The notes under the pieces were generated by a model. It ran no database searches, was not told the DNA's origin, and saw nothing but the letters and a program-made list of their open reading frames with translations. From the IMG/VR virus record IMGVR_UViG_3300025168_000319, positions 1-33,701 of that record: DNA of 33,701 nt. One strand, written 5' to 3'. Of this stretch, positions 21,976 through 30,403 are shown one piece after another (within the stretch, counting starts at the first letter, position 1; every line of letters starts with the position of its first letter). Origin of the DNA: a virus. Position numbers and translations under genes: made by a program.

Positions 21976-23164
21976 AACGCCAAGATGGGTGCTTCCTATC
22001 ATAACAAGTGAGCATCGGTATAAAGGTGCTAAAGGTGGTAGAGCATCTGGTAAATCTCATTTCTTTGCTGAAGCTATTATTGAAAGACATATACAAGATG
22101 CAAATAGTAGAACAGTTTGCATAAGAGAAGTTCAACGGTCGTTAAAGTTTAGTGCAAAGCAATTATTAGAAGATAAGATTAAATCATTAAATGTTGAGCA
22201 TATGTTTGAGGTTATGGGAACAGAAATACATAACAAGCAAGGTAATGGAATAATAATATTTCAAGGGATGCAAGATCACACTGCTGAAAGTATTAAATCA
22301 CTAGAAGGTTTTGATATAGCTTGGTGCGAAGAAGCTCAATCGTTATCAAAGCGATCAATAGAGCTACTAGACCCTACATTAAGAAAAGATGGTAGTGAGT
22401 TATGGTTTAGCTGGAACCCCAGAAATGAAACAGATGCAGTCGAGCAATTGTTTACAAATAATAATCAAGCAAAGGTTGTTCACGTTAATTATTTAGATAA
22501 TCCATTTTGTCCTCAAGCAATGAACATTTTAGCGGATCACGCAAGGGAATTAGATTATGAGCGTTATAATCATGTATGGCTAGGAGATTATGAAAAGTAT
22601 AACGAAGCACAAATATTCTATGATAAGTGGAAAATAGAGGATTTTGTTGTTGGTAAAGATTGGGGAAGTCCTTATTTTGGTGTTGATTTTGGATTTAGAC
22701 CAGATCCATTAGTCGCTGTAAAGTGCTGGGTTTATAATGATAATTTGTATATAGAAAAAGAAGCATATGGAGTTGGAGTAGAAATAGACAAGACAAAAGA
22801 ATTTATTTGTGATATTATGCCTGAGTTTGATAAATATGTTAGTCGTGCAGATTCAGCAGAGCCTAAAACAATTAGTTATTTGCAAAGGAATGGATTACCT
22901 CGTATGGAAGGTGTCAAAAAGTGGCCTAATTCAATTGCTGAAGGTGTGAGGTTTATTCGTGGCTTTAATTCTGTTATTATACATCCACAATGTAAAGGGT
23001 CAGCAGAAGACTTTAGATTATACAGCCACAAGACAGATAAATTAAGTGGAGATATTTTGCCAGATATACAAGATTCAAACAACCACAGTCCAGACGCAGT
23101 GCGATATGCACTTGCTCCATTAATTAAAGCGCAATCATCAGGAAAAATGGTAATTAGGATATGA
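21956..23164 (+). CDS. terL: Terminase large subunit
   Basis: A 402-residue protein starting at TTG 21956, which gives the expected N-terminus for this family before HRYKGAKGG; no strong ribosome site is seen. The ATPase Walker A is GGRASGKS (residues 27-34) and Walker B is FDIAWCEE (about 119-126). The nuclease domain starts near VDFGFRPDPLVAVKC, with acidic residues expected to bind metal, and DSAEPKTISYLQ and PDAVRYALAPL follow. It cuts concatemers and drives DNA into the head. It resembles PBSX-type terminases. Confidence 0.92.
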   Translation: MSTLQIKTPRWVLPIITSEHRYKGAKGGRASGKSHFFAEAIIERHIQDANSRTVCIREVQRSLKFSAKQLLEDKIKSLNVEHMFEVMGTEIHNKQGNGIIIFQGMQDHTAESIKSLEGFDIAWCEEAQSLSKRSIELLDPTLRKDGSELWFSWNPRNETDAVEQLFTNNNQAKVVHVNYLDNPFCPQAMNILADHARELDYERYNHVWLGDYEKYNEAQIFYDKWKIEDFVVGKDWGSPYFGVDFGFRPDPLVAVKCWVYNDNLYIEKEAYGVGVEIDKTKEFICDIMPEFDKYVSRADSAEPKTISYLQRNGLPRMEGVKKWPNSIAEGVRFIRGFNSVIIHPQCKGSAEDFRLYSHKTDKLSGDILPDIQDSNNHSPDAVRYALAPLIKAQSSGKMVIRI

Positions 23165-24567
23165 GCAACTCAGTTAGTAAAGTCAGTAAAGAAGTTAACG
23201 AAATGTTAATGCATAGCGCACCAGTAAGAGATTTAGTCGAAGGTGGTGAGCATATGAGGAGTTTAGGAACTAAATACCTTCCTCAATTTCCACAGGAAAC
23301 AGATGACGATTATCAAGCTAGAGTAAACAGTAGCTGGTTGTTTGATGGAGTAGGTAAAACAATAGAAGATTTAAGCGGCAAGGTTTTTGATCAGCCTGTT
23401 ATGTTGTTAGAAACTAATACTGATTTAGATGTTTGGGCTTTTAATATTGACTTAGAAGCAAGAGATCTTAGTCAATTCTCAAAGGATGTATTCTCAGACG
23501 CTCAACGATCTGGAATATCTTTTATTATGGTTGATGCACCTCCCAGAGCAGAAAACATAACCAAAGCACAGGCTATTAAAGGTAATTTTAGACCTTATTT
23601 TGTACACTTAAAGCTAGAAGATATATTAGGCTGGAAGTGGGAGATAATAAACAACGCCCCTAAATTAACGCAAATAAGAATAATGGAACGTGTATCAACT
23701 GAAAGTGAAGATGAATTTGCTCCTGATAAATCTATACAAATAAGAGTATTAACTTTACCAGTCGAAGAATCAAGAATTATTGGCACAGTAAATGTCCGCA
23801 TTTATTGTCAAGACCAAAAAGACGACTGGTATTTAAGTGAAGAATATGGAACTGGCATGGCCGAAATAATGGTTAAGCCTTGTGATATAGGTCGCAAGAG
23901 TTTTTTTAATGCTGAACCACCTCATAGCAGATTAGCTGAAATTAACTTGGCTCATTGGCGTTCACAATCAGATCAAGCTAATATTATGCATCATGCTCGC
24001 GCACCAATGAAATATTTCCATGGTTATAGTAGGGAAGATTTACAATCATTTACAGAAGGTGCTGGTTATGCTTTTTGGAGTAGTAATGAAAACGCAAAGA
24101 TCGGTGTAGTTGAACATTCTGGTGCGGCAATAGATGCTGGACGCACAGAGCTGAAAGATATGGAGTTTCAGATGCAAGCTATGGGATTACAGCTTATTGT
24201 ATCTCGATCAGGAACAACAACAGCAACTGGTGATATGATTGACGAGAACAAGATTAATAGCCGTCTTGCAATGTGGGCTGATACTTTAAAAGACTCATTA
24301 GAAACTTGCTTTCAGTGGATGGCTGATCTTGCAAATATAAATGCTGATATAGAAATTACTATTAACAAGGATTATTCTGCTACAGCAATGAGTCATATTG
24401 ATATGGATGCACTTAATAAGATGCATTTATCTGGAGTTATTTCTAAGCAAACTTATATTGCAGAAGCTAAACGTCGAGGCATATTAGCAGAAAATGTTAA
24501 TGCTGATGACGAAATAGAAATGGTCGCTGATCAATCAATGGATATGCCAGACAATGTCATTAGCTGA
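23161..24567 (+). CDS. Portal protein, DUF4055 type
   Basis: A 468-residue protein in an ATGA overlap with the terminase stop. VRDLVEGGEHMRSLGTKYLP, QARVNSSWLFDGVGKTIEDL, LEDILGWKWEIINN and HWRSQSDQANIMHHARAPMK fit the DUF4055 portal family used by many phages with P22-type coats. It forms the ring through which DNA passes and to which the tail is joined. C-terminal coiled segment and acidic tail present. Confidence 0.87.
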   Translation: MSNSVSKVSKEVNEMLMHSAPVRDLVEGGEHMRSLGTKYLPQFPQETDDDYQARVNSSWLFDGVGKTIEDLSGKVFDQPVMLLETNTDLDVWAFNIDLEARDLSQFSKDVFSDAQRSGISFIMVDAPPRAENITKAQAIKGNFRPYFVHLKLEDILGWKWEIINNAPKLTQIRIMERVSTESEDEFAPDKSIQIRVLTLPVEESRIIGTVNVRIYCQDQKDDWYLSEEYGTGMAEIMVKPCDIGRKSFFNAEPPHSRLAEINLAHWRSQSDQANIMHHARAPMKYFHGYSREDLQSFTEGAGYAFWSSNENAKIGVVEHSGAAIDAGRTELKDMEFQMQAMGLQLIVSRSGTTTATGDMIDENKINSRLAMWADTLKDSLETCFQWMADLANINADIEITINKDYSATAMSHIDMDALNKMHLSGVISKQTYIAEAKRRGILAENVNADDEIEMVADQSMDMPDNVIS

Positions 24568-25603
24568 TGATATAGCAGACGCAACCATTAGACATCAGAT
24601 ATACTTGCAAAGATATAAATCAGGTGTTGTAAAAGATATACTAAAATTATTAGGTAATGTTGAAGATGACATTATATCTGATTTAGCTAAACGAGACTTA
24701 CAAAAGCTATCACCAAAGCAACTTGGTGGATTATTAAATAACTTAAAACGTAAGATAAAGAATGGCTATAAACCTTTAATTGATAAGTTATCAGAAGAGG
24801 TAAAAGAACTTGGGTCATACGAAAAACAATTTCAGATGAATATGTATGAAAGATTAATACCAATTAATTTAAGTTTAATATCTCCAAGCAATGAACAGAT
24901 TTATGCGGCGGCTGTAGCACGACCGTTTCAAGGATTGTTATTGCGTGAATGGTATAATGGTATGCCAGATGGTACATTTAGACGAGTAAAGACAGCAATT
25001 AGACAAGGTTATGTTGAAGGGCAAACAACCCAGCAAATTGTAAGGCAAATAAGAGGAACAAGATCACAAGCTGGAATTATACAGCAATCGCGTCGAGGAG
25101 CAGAGGCAACTGTAAGAACTGCATTAGCTCATACTGCAAATGTTGCTAGAAATGAAATATACAAACAAAACAATTCTAGGATAAAAGTAATCCAATGGGT
25201 AGCTACATTAGACGGCAGAACAAGTGCTATTTGTAGAGCTTATGATGGTAAAGTATTCCCACCTAAATCTGGGCCGCGTCCACCAATTCATATCAATTGT
25301 AGATCAACTACTATTGCAGTGTTTAAAACTTCTAGGCAATTACAGAAGATGTTAAAGATAAAGAACATACCAATGGGGACTAGATCATCTATGAATGGAC
25401 AGGTAGCAATTGATTTAGATTATAACAAGTGGTTAAAGAAACAACCCAAAGCATTTCAAAATGAAGTGTTAGGGAGGAAAAAAGGTGATTTGTTTAGAGC
25501 TGGTGTCCCAATGGATAGATTTATAGATAAAGCTGGAAACGAATTAACCTTACAAGAACTAAAAGAGCGTGAAAGCTCATCGTGGGCTAAAGCTGGCCTG
25601 TAA
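24554..25603 (+). CDS. Minor head protein, MuF-like
   Basis: A 349-residue protein overlapping the portal gene by 14 bases. The central and C-terminal part holds a Mu gpF/SPP1 gp7 type domain: GAEATVRTALAHTANVARNE, VIQWVATLDGRTSAICRAYD and PPIHINCRSTTIAVF, the usual HxNCR motif. Members are head-portal associated and may be ejected with the DNA. Its position, portal then MuF then scaffold, is standard. Confidence 0.9.
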   Translation: MSLADDIADATIRHQIYLQRYKSGVVKDILKLLGNVEDDIISDLAKRDLQKLSPKQLGGLLNNLKRKIKNGYKPLIDKLSEEVKELGSYEKQFQMNMYERLIPINLSLISPSNEQIYAAAVARPFQGLLLREWYNGMPDGTFRRVKTAIRQGYVEGQTTQQIVRQIRGTRSQAGIIQQSRRGAEATVRTALAHTANVARNEIYKQNNSRIKVIQWVATLDGRTSAICRAYDGKVFPPKSGPRPPIHINCRSTTIAVFKTSRQLQKMLKIKNIPMGTRSSMNGQVAIDLDYNKWLKKQPKAFQNEVLGRKKGDLFRAGVPMDRFIDKAGNELTLQELKERESSSWAKAGL

Positions 25604-25626
25604 CCTAGCGAGAGAAGGAATATAAA

Positions 25627-26364
25627 ATGGCGTTAAAATATACATTAGATAATATGGAAGGGATAGAGGAGAATATTCAGTCCTTATACAAAGAAGAGAA
25701 TGGTTCTTATAGATTACAAGTTTTAGATGTAGTCTCCAAGAGTGACTTTGATTCTGTTAAACAGCAGTTAGTTGATGCAAATGAAGAAGCTGTAAGAAGA
25801 CGTAAAAGCAATGAACGGTGGCAAGAGTTGGGTAAATCACCCGATGTTGTTAAAGAACTATTAAACAGCAAAGCACAACCATCTGAAGACCAAGAAAGAA
25901 TTATATCAGAAGTAAAAGAAGGGTATGAAGCTAAAATAAAAGCGGCAGATGAAAGGGTTAATAACCTTAATAAAAAGCAAGCTGTAAACGAATTAAGGGT
26001 TCAACTTGCGGCTCAAAATGTAATTACTGCTGGAATAGAACCATTAACATTAATGGCAAGAGATCGGATTTCATTTGACGAAGATGGAAATGCGCGTATA
26101 ATGGCCAAAGATAACACTAAACCCCTTGCTGGTTCGGGGGCTAATGGGTATGCAACTATATCTGATTTAGCAAAAGAGTTAGTAGCGTCAGAAACTGGTC
26201 AACATTTTGTAAAAGATGATGGAGTTTCAGGTGGAGGTAAACCACCAGCGTCACAAGGCAGTAAGCCTTTCAATCAATCCGTGAATCGGCAACAATTTGA
26301 CGCAATGTCTCATCGTGAAAGATCACAATTCGCAAAAGATGGTGGCAAAGTCTTTGATACTTAG
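25627..26364 (+). CDS. Scaffolding protein
   Basis: A 245-residue, highly charged helical protein (LVDANEEAVRRRKSNERWQE, VKEGYEAKIKAADERVNNLN) with little predicted tertiary structure and a Gly/Ser-rich tail. It lies directly before the coat gene, the usual place for a scaffold in phages with P22-type coats. It would template procapsid assembly and then leave. No protease motif was seen in it. Confidence 0.8.
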   Translation: MALKYTLDNMEGIEENIQSLYKEENGSYRLQVLDVVSKSDFDSVKQQLVDANEEAVRRRKSNERWQELGKSPDVVKELLNSKAQPSEDQERIISEVKEGYEAKIKAADERVNNLNKKQAVNELRVQLAAQNVITAGIEPLTLMARDRISFDEDGNARIMAKDNTKPLAGSGANGYATISDLAKELVASETGQHFVKDDGVSGGGKPPASQGSKPFNQSVNRQQFDAMSHRERSQFAKDGGKVFDT

Positions 26365-26390
26365 CACCTCAAACATAGGAGCATAAAAAC

Positions 26391-27551
26391 ATGGCAAATG
26401 TTTTAACTGACTTAGCCGCCGATATTTACACAGCGGCTGATATTGTAGGTCGAGAATTAGTCGGCTTTATTCCAGCAAGTACAATTAATGCCAATGGCAT
26501 TGAAGCGGCGGCTGTTGGACAAACTGTGCGATCATTCGCAACAAGACAGGCAACTGCTGTTGATATAGCACCCTCAATGACAATTCCAGAAGGAACTGAT
26601 CAAACTGTTGATAATAAAACTTTAACATTAACAGAGCAAAGAGGTGTTCAAATACCATACACAGGCGAAGATGTTCGCTTTTTAAATGGTGGTGCTGGAT
26701 ACGAAACTGTATATGGCGATCAAATTGCACAAGCAATGAGAACTCTAGTAAACGAAATGGAAGCAGATCTTGCAGGTGAAGCATATAAAAATGCATCGCG
26801 AGCTATAGGAACTGCTGGAACAACTCCATTTGCAAGTAACTTTAATAATGTAGCAGAAGCAAGACAAATTCTTGTTGATAATGGTATGCCAACAAATGAC
26901 AACAGAACATCGTTAGTTATGAATACAGCGGCTTCAACCAAACTAAGAAACTTGGCTCACTTACAACGTGTTGATCAATCTGGTGGAAGTGAATTATTGA
27001 GGCAGGGTGTTTTACTTGATCTTCAAGGTGTTATGATGCGTGAGTCTGCACAAGTTGTTACTCATACAAAAGGTGCTGGAACAGGTTATCTTATAAATGG
27101 TGCAGAAGCCGCTGGTCAAACAACTCTTACACTAGATACAGGTACAGTTAATACGACTGGTATTTTAGCTGGTGATGTTGTTACATTTGCCGCTGACAGT
27201 GTTAATAAATATGTTGTTAATACAGGTTTAGCGGCTGTTGCTGGTGATATTGTTATTGGTGATAATGGTCTTCAATCAGCAATTGCAAACAATAATGCAA
27301 TGACTATTGGTAACACTTTTACAGCTAATATCGTAATGCACCAAAAAGCACTGGAGCTTGCAATGAGAGCGCCAGCAAAACCAATTGGTGGAGATTCGGC
27401 TGTAGATGTATTGATTGTACAAGATCCTAATTCTGGCCTTGTGTTTGAGATTTCTGTTTACAAAGGTTTCAGCAAAGCAATGATCCAAGTCGGATGTGTC
27501 TGGGGTTACAAAGCATGGAATAGCGATGCAATCGCAATCCTTATGGGCTAA
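26391..27551 (+). CDS. Major capsid protein, P22 coat-like
   Basis: A 386-residue protein with ribosome site TAGGAG. DLAADIYTAADIVGRELVGF, VRSFATRQATAVDIAPSMTI, IPYTGEDVRFLNGGAGYETV and the C-terminal VCWGYKAW-like ending (CVWGYKAWNSDAIAILMG) fit the P22 gp5-type coat family. It has an insertion-like beta region at about residues 230-310. This HK97-fold protein builds the head shell. A hairpin terminator follows 12 bases after the stop. Confidence 0.88.
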   Translation: MANVLTDLAADIYTAADIVGRELVGFIPASTINANGIEAAAVGQTVRSFATRQATAVDIAPSMTIPEGTDQTVDNKTLTLTEQRGVQIPYTGEDVRFLNGGAGYETVYGDQIAQAMRTLVNEMEADLAGEAYKNASRAIGTAGTTPFASNFNNVAEARQILVDNGMPTNDNRTSLVMNTAASTKLRNLAHLQRVDQSGGSELLRQGVLLDLQGVMMRESAQVVTHTKGAGTGYLINGAEAAGQTTLTLDTGTVNTTGILAGDVVTFAADSVNKYVVNTGLAAVAGDIVIGDNGLQSAIANNNAMTIGNTFTANIVMHQKALELAMRAPAKPIGGDSAVDVLIVQDPNSGLVFEISVYKGFSKAMIQVGCVWGYKAWNSDAIAILMG

Positions 27552-27561
27552 TTAAGATTAT

Positions 27562-27590
27562 AGTGAGAGGCTGTGATGGCCTCTCATTAA
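27562..27590 (+). terminator. Rho-independent terminator after the coat gene
   Basis: TGAGAGGC (27564-27571) pairs with GCCTCTCA (27579-27586) around a 7-base loop, extended by A/G-T/T pairs, and is followed by TTAATTTAATAATAA. This is a good intrinsic terminator, though the U-tract is interrupted. It would cut the highly expressed coat transcript and implies that the next genes need their own promoter. Confidence 0.75.
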
Positions 27591-27614
27591 TTTAATAATA
27601 AATATAGGAAATAA

Positions 27615-27668
27615 ATGAACCAAAAACCCCACTACAGAAGTGAACCAAAAACCCCTCTAGGCAAATAA
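27615..27668 (+). CDS. 17-residue micro-ORF over repeat locus D
   Basis: ATG 27615 follows AGGA (27606-27609) by five bases and encodes MNQKPHYRSEPKTPLGK, then TAA. Because the two repeat copies here are 25 rather than 27 bp apart, the first copy is read as NQKPHY and the second as EPKTPLG. The micro-ORF at 4130-4222 has the same EPKTPLG core. It may be a real micropeptide or an incidental frame over a DNA/RNA element. Confidence 0.45.
   Translation: MNQKPHYRSEPKTPLGK
27616..27661 (+). repeat. Paired 21-bp element, locus D
   Basis: Copies at 27616-27636 (TGAACCAAAAACCCCACTACA, degenerate end) and 27641-27661 (TGAACCAAAAACCCCTCTAGG), a period of 25 bp. The second begins 40 bp before the start codon at 27681. 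It lies just after the coat terminator, which makes a promoter or similar start signal plausible here. Confidence 0.9.
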
Positions 27669-27680
27669 ATAGGATAAAAC

Positions 27681-28178
27681 ATGGCAATAGTTACAACAAT
27701 CGGAGGAAGTACAACCAATTCGTATATAACTGTCGCTGAATATAGTGCATACGCGGATAATTTTGGGTGGAATATTGGTGGCGATACAAACGCGCATGAA
27801 GATCAATTAAGACGAGCCACTGTTTATATTAACAGAGCTTATAATTTTGTAGGCCAAACACAATACCAAACACAATCAATGTCATGGCCTCGATTAACAA
27901 CTCAATTAGTAGATGGATGGCCTATAAATCCAGATACTGTCCCACAAGATATAAAAGATGCTCAAGCAGAATTAGCTTTCTTAGTTCATGGTGGAACTGA
28001 TTTAATGGCAACTGTAACAGGTGGGTCAACTAGAAGAACAAAGAGCAAAGCTGGTATTGTAGAAACAGAAACTGAATTTGCAAGTTTTAGGGAAACACCT
28101 AGATTTGTAGCAGTAGAGGGATTATTATCTCCTTATGTTGTATTTGGTGGCTCACAAATTAAGGTGATGCGAGGTTGA
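27681..28178 (+). CDS. Head-tail connector, DnaT-like (adaptor)
   Basis: A 165-residue protein with ribosome site TAGGA. TTNSYITVAEYSAYADNFGW, QLRRATVYINRAYNFVGQ, SMSWPRLTTQLVDGWPIN and VPQDIKDAQAELAFLVHGGT are the pattern of the putative DnaT-like family, now understood as an adaptor under the portal. It is the first of the connector genes, after repeat locus D. Confidence 0.82.
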   Translation: MAIVTTIGGSTTNSYITVAEYSAYADNFGWNIGGDTNAHEDQLRRATVYINRAYNFVGQTQYQTQSMSWPRLTTQLVDGWPINPDTVPQDIKDAQAELAFLVHGGTDLMATVTGGSTRRTKSKAGIVETETEFASFRETPRFVAVEGLLSPYVVFGGSQIKVMRG

Positions 28179-28549
28179 CAACAGTTGCACAAATAGCAGA
28201 TGAGGCTTTTGATAATGTAGCTTTAGCAATTACAGATGCAATTAAAACTGCAACTCTTTCTTCTGTAGCAAATGGCTCATATAATTATGATACTGGAGCA
28301 TATTCAACTACAACTACAACTATTTCTGGTCGATGTGTAATAGATAGCCAAACCCCAGCAAGTGATATATTTCCAGATTATGTAATAGGGCCAAATGAAC
28401 AAATGATGATGCTTGAAGGGTTTTCGTCTGTTCCTTATGAGGGATGGACATTAACACTAGGATCAAAAACATACACAGTTAAAAGAGTGCAAGATATAGT
28501 CGGTGCTGGAGCAATACAGATGATAGTTGCTTTGGAGATACCAGCATGA
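28175..28549 (+). CDS. Head closure / neck protein
   Basis: A 124-residue protein starting at TTG 28175 in a TTGA overlap; AAGGTG lies nine bases before. The N-terminus is helical (IADEAFDNVALAITDAIKTA) and the rest is beta-rich (SGRCVIDSQTPASDIFPDYV, LTLGSKTYTVKRVQDIVG), the shape of head-closure proteins. The order adaptor, closure, completion, terminator supports the call; sequence alone is not decisive. Confidence 0.65.
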   Translation: MTTVAQIADEAFDNVALAITDAIKTATLSSVANGSYNYDTGAYSTTTTTISGRCVIDSQTPASDIFPDYVIGPNEQMMMLEGFSSVPYEGWTLTLGSKTYTVKRVQDIVGAGAIQMIVALEIPA

Positions 28550-28944
28550 GTGCAAAAGATTTTAAATTGCAATTAAACGCAGAATATAAAGCTAAAAGTG
28601 AAGAGATATTAGAAGTTTTTGCTCACGTTCAAAACGATGCTTTAATTGGTTTAGTAATGAAAGCTCCTGTTGATACTGGTAGATTTAGAAGCAATATGTC
28701 AGTATCAATAAGCACTCCTGATATAACAACATTACCAAAGACAACTATAAAAGGTGCAAGTCAAGTTATTTCAGAAGGACAAAATAAGATTTATAGTAAT
28801 AAAAGAGCAGTAAAAGTTTATATACAAAATAATTTACCATATGCAATGCGATTAGAAAATGGATGGTCTAAGCAAGCACCACAAGGAATGATTGCAATAA
28901 CCTTAAATGAATTAGAACATAAATATGATGGAATGATAATATGA
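28546..28944 (+). CDS. Tail-completion protein, HK97 gp10-like
   Basis: A 132-residue protein in an ATGA overlap with the previous gene. The MKAPVDTGRFRSNMSVSIS segment followed by a C-terminal YAMRLENGWSKQAPQGMIAI stretch is the mark of the HK97 gp10 family, which joins tail and head. Overlaps the next gene with ATGA. Confidence 0.83.
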   Translation: MSAKDFKLQLNAEYKAKSEEILEVFAHVQNDALIGLVMKAPVDTGRFRSNMSVSISTPDITTLPKTTIKGASQVISEGQNKIYSNKRAVKVYIQNNLPYAMRLENGWSKQAPQGMIAITLNELEHKYDGMII

Positions 28945-29375
28945 CATTTCAACTAGAACGTAAGTCAATTGAGAAATATTTAGTTACGGCATGGGATAAC
29001 GCCACGCCTATTGGTTTAGATGAACATGAGTTTGAACCAATAGCAAATTGCCTTAAACTAAGTATTGTTAATGGGACAACTATGCAAGGCTCTATCGGTA
29101 GAACTGATAATAGAATAGAGCATTTGGGTAATGTGTTTATTAACATATATACGACAGGGGGCGATGGTTCAGCCTCTTGGCGTGGTTATGCGGAAACTTT
29201 AATGGGTCTGTTCTTTAATAAACGATTAGATAATGCTGGCAATATAGCATCGTCAAATGAGTTTATTAGATTCTCCCCTATTAACCAACACCCATATATT
29301 TCTGGGACAATTTCTGATATACCTTTTAACATCGCAACTTTAACCGCGCCATTCGTGCGCTATTCTTACCAATAG
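28941..29375 (+). CDS. Tail terminator protein (DUF4128-like)
   Basis: A 144-residue protein with N-terminal IEKYLVTAWDNATPIGLDEH, then VFINIYTTGGDGSASWRGYA and a C-terminal FIRFSPINQHPYISGTISDI, FNIATLTAPFVRY. These match phage tail-terminator proteins of the DUF4128 type, which stop tail-tube growth at the correct length and attach to the head. Position before the tube gene agrees. Confidence 0.78.
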   Translation: MTFQLERKSIEKYLVTAWDNATPIGLDEHEFEPIANCLKLSIVNGTTMQGSIGRTDNRIEHLGNVFINIYTTGGDGSASWRGYAETLMGLFFNKRLDNAGNIASSNEFIRFSPINQHPYISGTISDIPFNIATLTAPFVRYSYQ

Positions 29376-29384
29376 GAGGCCAAT

Positions 29385-30323
29385 ATGACAGGCTCAGCAT
29401 CAAATCAGCTAAGATCGGCTTATGTGGCCGAATCAACTGCTGGAACTACACCATCATCACCATCGTTTAAAACGACTGATGTTCCAATACTTATGACCGC
29501 AACACCATCAATATATGAAAGCAAGACTTTAATTGCTGGCGGTGCAAGAGGTGGAGTTGGAGTTTCGGGATTAGATGTATCAGGTACATTATCTGGAACA
29601 TTTATTTATGGAAATTATGACTTATGGCTAGAAACTTTGCTTCAAGGAGCGTTTGCAACTAATGTTCTAAAGGATGCAAAAACAATAAAAACACTAACTG
29701 TTGAAAATGCTATACCAGCAGGAGTTGGTGGAACATTAACAATGATGCGTTATCGAGGTGTACAAGCAACTGGTGGATCTCTTACTTTATCTTCAGATGC
29801 TGACGTGCAGTTTTCGTTTGATGTTCAAGGTATTGGCTCAGATGTTGCAACAACTTCAGCAATAGGTAGTTCATCGTATACTAATCCATCAGAGAAAATA
29901 CCATTACAATCAGGAGTTGATGTTGGTACGATTGCATATAATGGATACACATTAAACTGCATGGAAAGCTCAACCATTAACTTTGCTTATGAAAATAGAG
30001 AAAGGCAAACAAAATTATCTAGTCTTGATTTATGTGGTATTACGCGAGGTGCATTTGTTCCAACAATTACTGCAAGAATGTATATAGAAGCAAACTTTCT
30101 TGCTATATATAATGCGGCTAGGGCAAATCACACACCTTTCTCAGTGACTTATCCACTAGGGTCAGTCGGCGGCAAAAAATACACACTTGTGTTTCCAACC
30201 TGTACATTCTCAGGTGGGGATATAGATTTTTCTGGTGCTGATGCAATGCAGGATATTACAATTATGCCGCAATACAGTGCGTCAGATGCTTGTGTATTAA
30301 AACTAACAAGAGCAGTATCTTGA
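29385..30323 (+). CDS. Major tail tube protein
   Basis: A 312-residue, Gly/Ser/Thr-rich beta protein with a strong ribosome site (AGGAGG). RSAYVAESTAGTTPSSPSFK, YGNYDLWLETLLQG, YRGVQATGGSLTLSSDADVQ and FSFDVQGIG are typical of a tail-tube family (Phage_TTP_13). It forms stacked rings around the tape measure. It is followed by two hairpins and the chaperone genes. Confidence 0.85.
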   Translation: MTGSASNQLRSAYVAESTAGTTPSSPSFKTTDVPILMTATPSIYESKTLIAGGARGGVGVSGLDVSGTLSGTFIYGNYDLWLETLLQGAFATNVLKDAKTIKTLTVENAIPAGVGGTLTMMRYRGVQATGGSLTLSSDADVQFSFDVQGIGSDVATTSAIGSSSYTNPSEKIPLQSGVDVGTIAYNGYTLNCMESSTINFAYENRERQTKLSSLDLCGITRGAFVPTITARMYIEANFLAIYNAARANHTPFSVTYPLGSVGGKKYTLVFPTCTFSGGDIDFSGADAMQDITIMPQYSASDACVLKLTRAVS

Positions 30324-30337
30324 TAATAAAAACAGAA

Positions 30338-30382
30338 TAACAGGTGGCCTGTTAGGGGGTGGGGTTAGGTTGCTCCACCTCC
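30338..30382 (+). promoter_or_regulatory. Two adjacent hairpins before the tail-chaperone gene
   Basis: TAACAGG (30338-30344) pairs with CCTGTTA (30348-30354) over 7 bp, directly followed by GGGGGTGGGG (30355-30364) pairing with CTCCACCTCC (30373-30382) over 10 bp with two G-U pairs. No U-run follows. They end nine bases before the ribosome site GAGAGGA of the next gene. They could partly stop transcription after the abundant tube protein, stabilise its mRNA end, or limit chaperone translation. Confidence 0.6.
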
Positions 30383-30403
30383 ACAACCTTGAGAGGACAA
30401 TCA

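Noticed and set aside
4144-27661. CRISPR array
   Set aside because: The elements occur only in pairs at far-apart sites, without equal spacers or cas genes.
30338-30382. G-quadruplex in the G-rich stretch before the chaperone gene
   Set aside because: There are not four runs of three or more Gs close together; the hairpin explains the sequence better.
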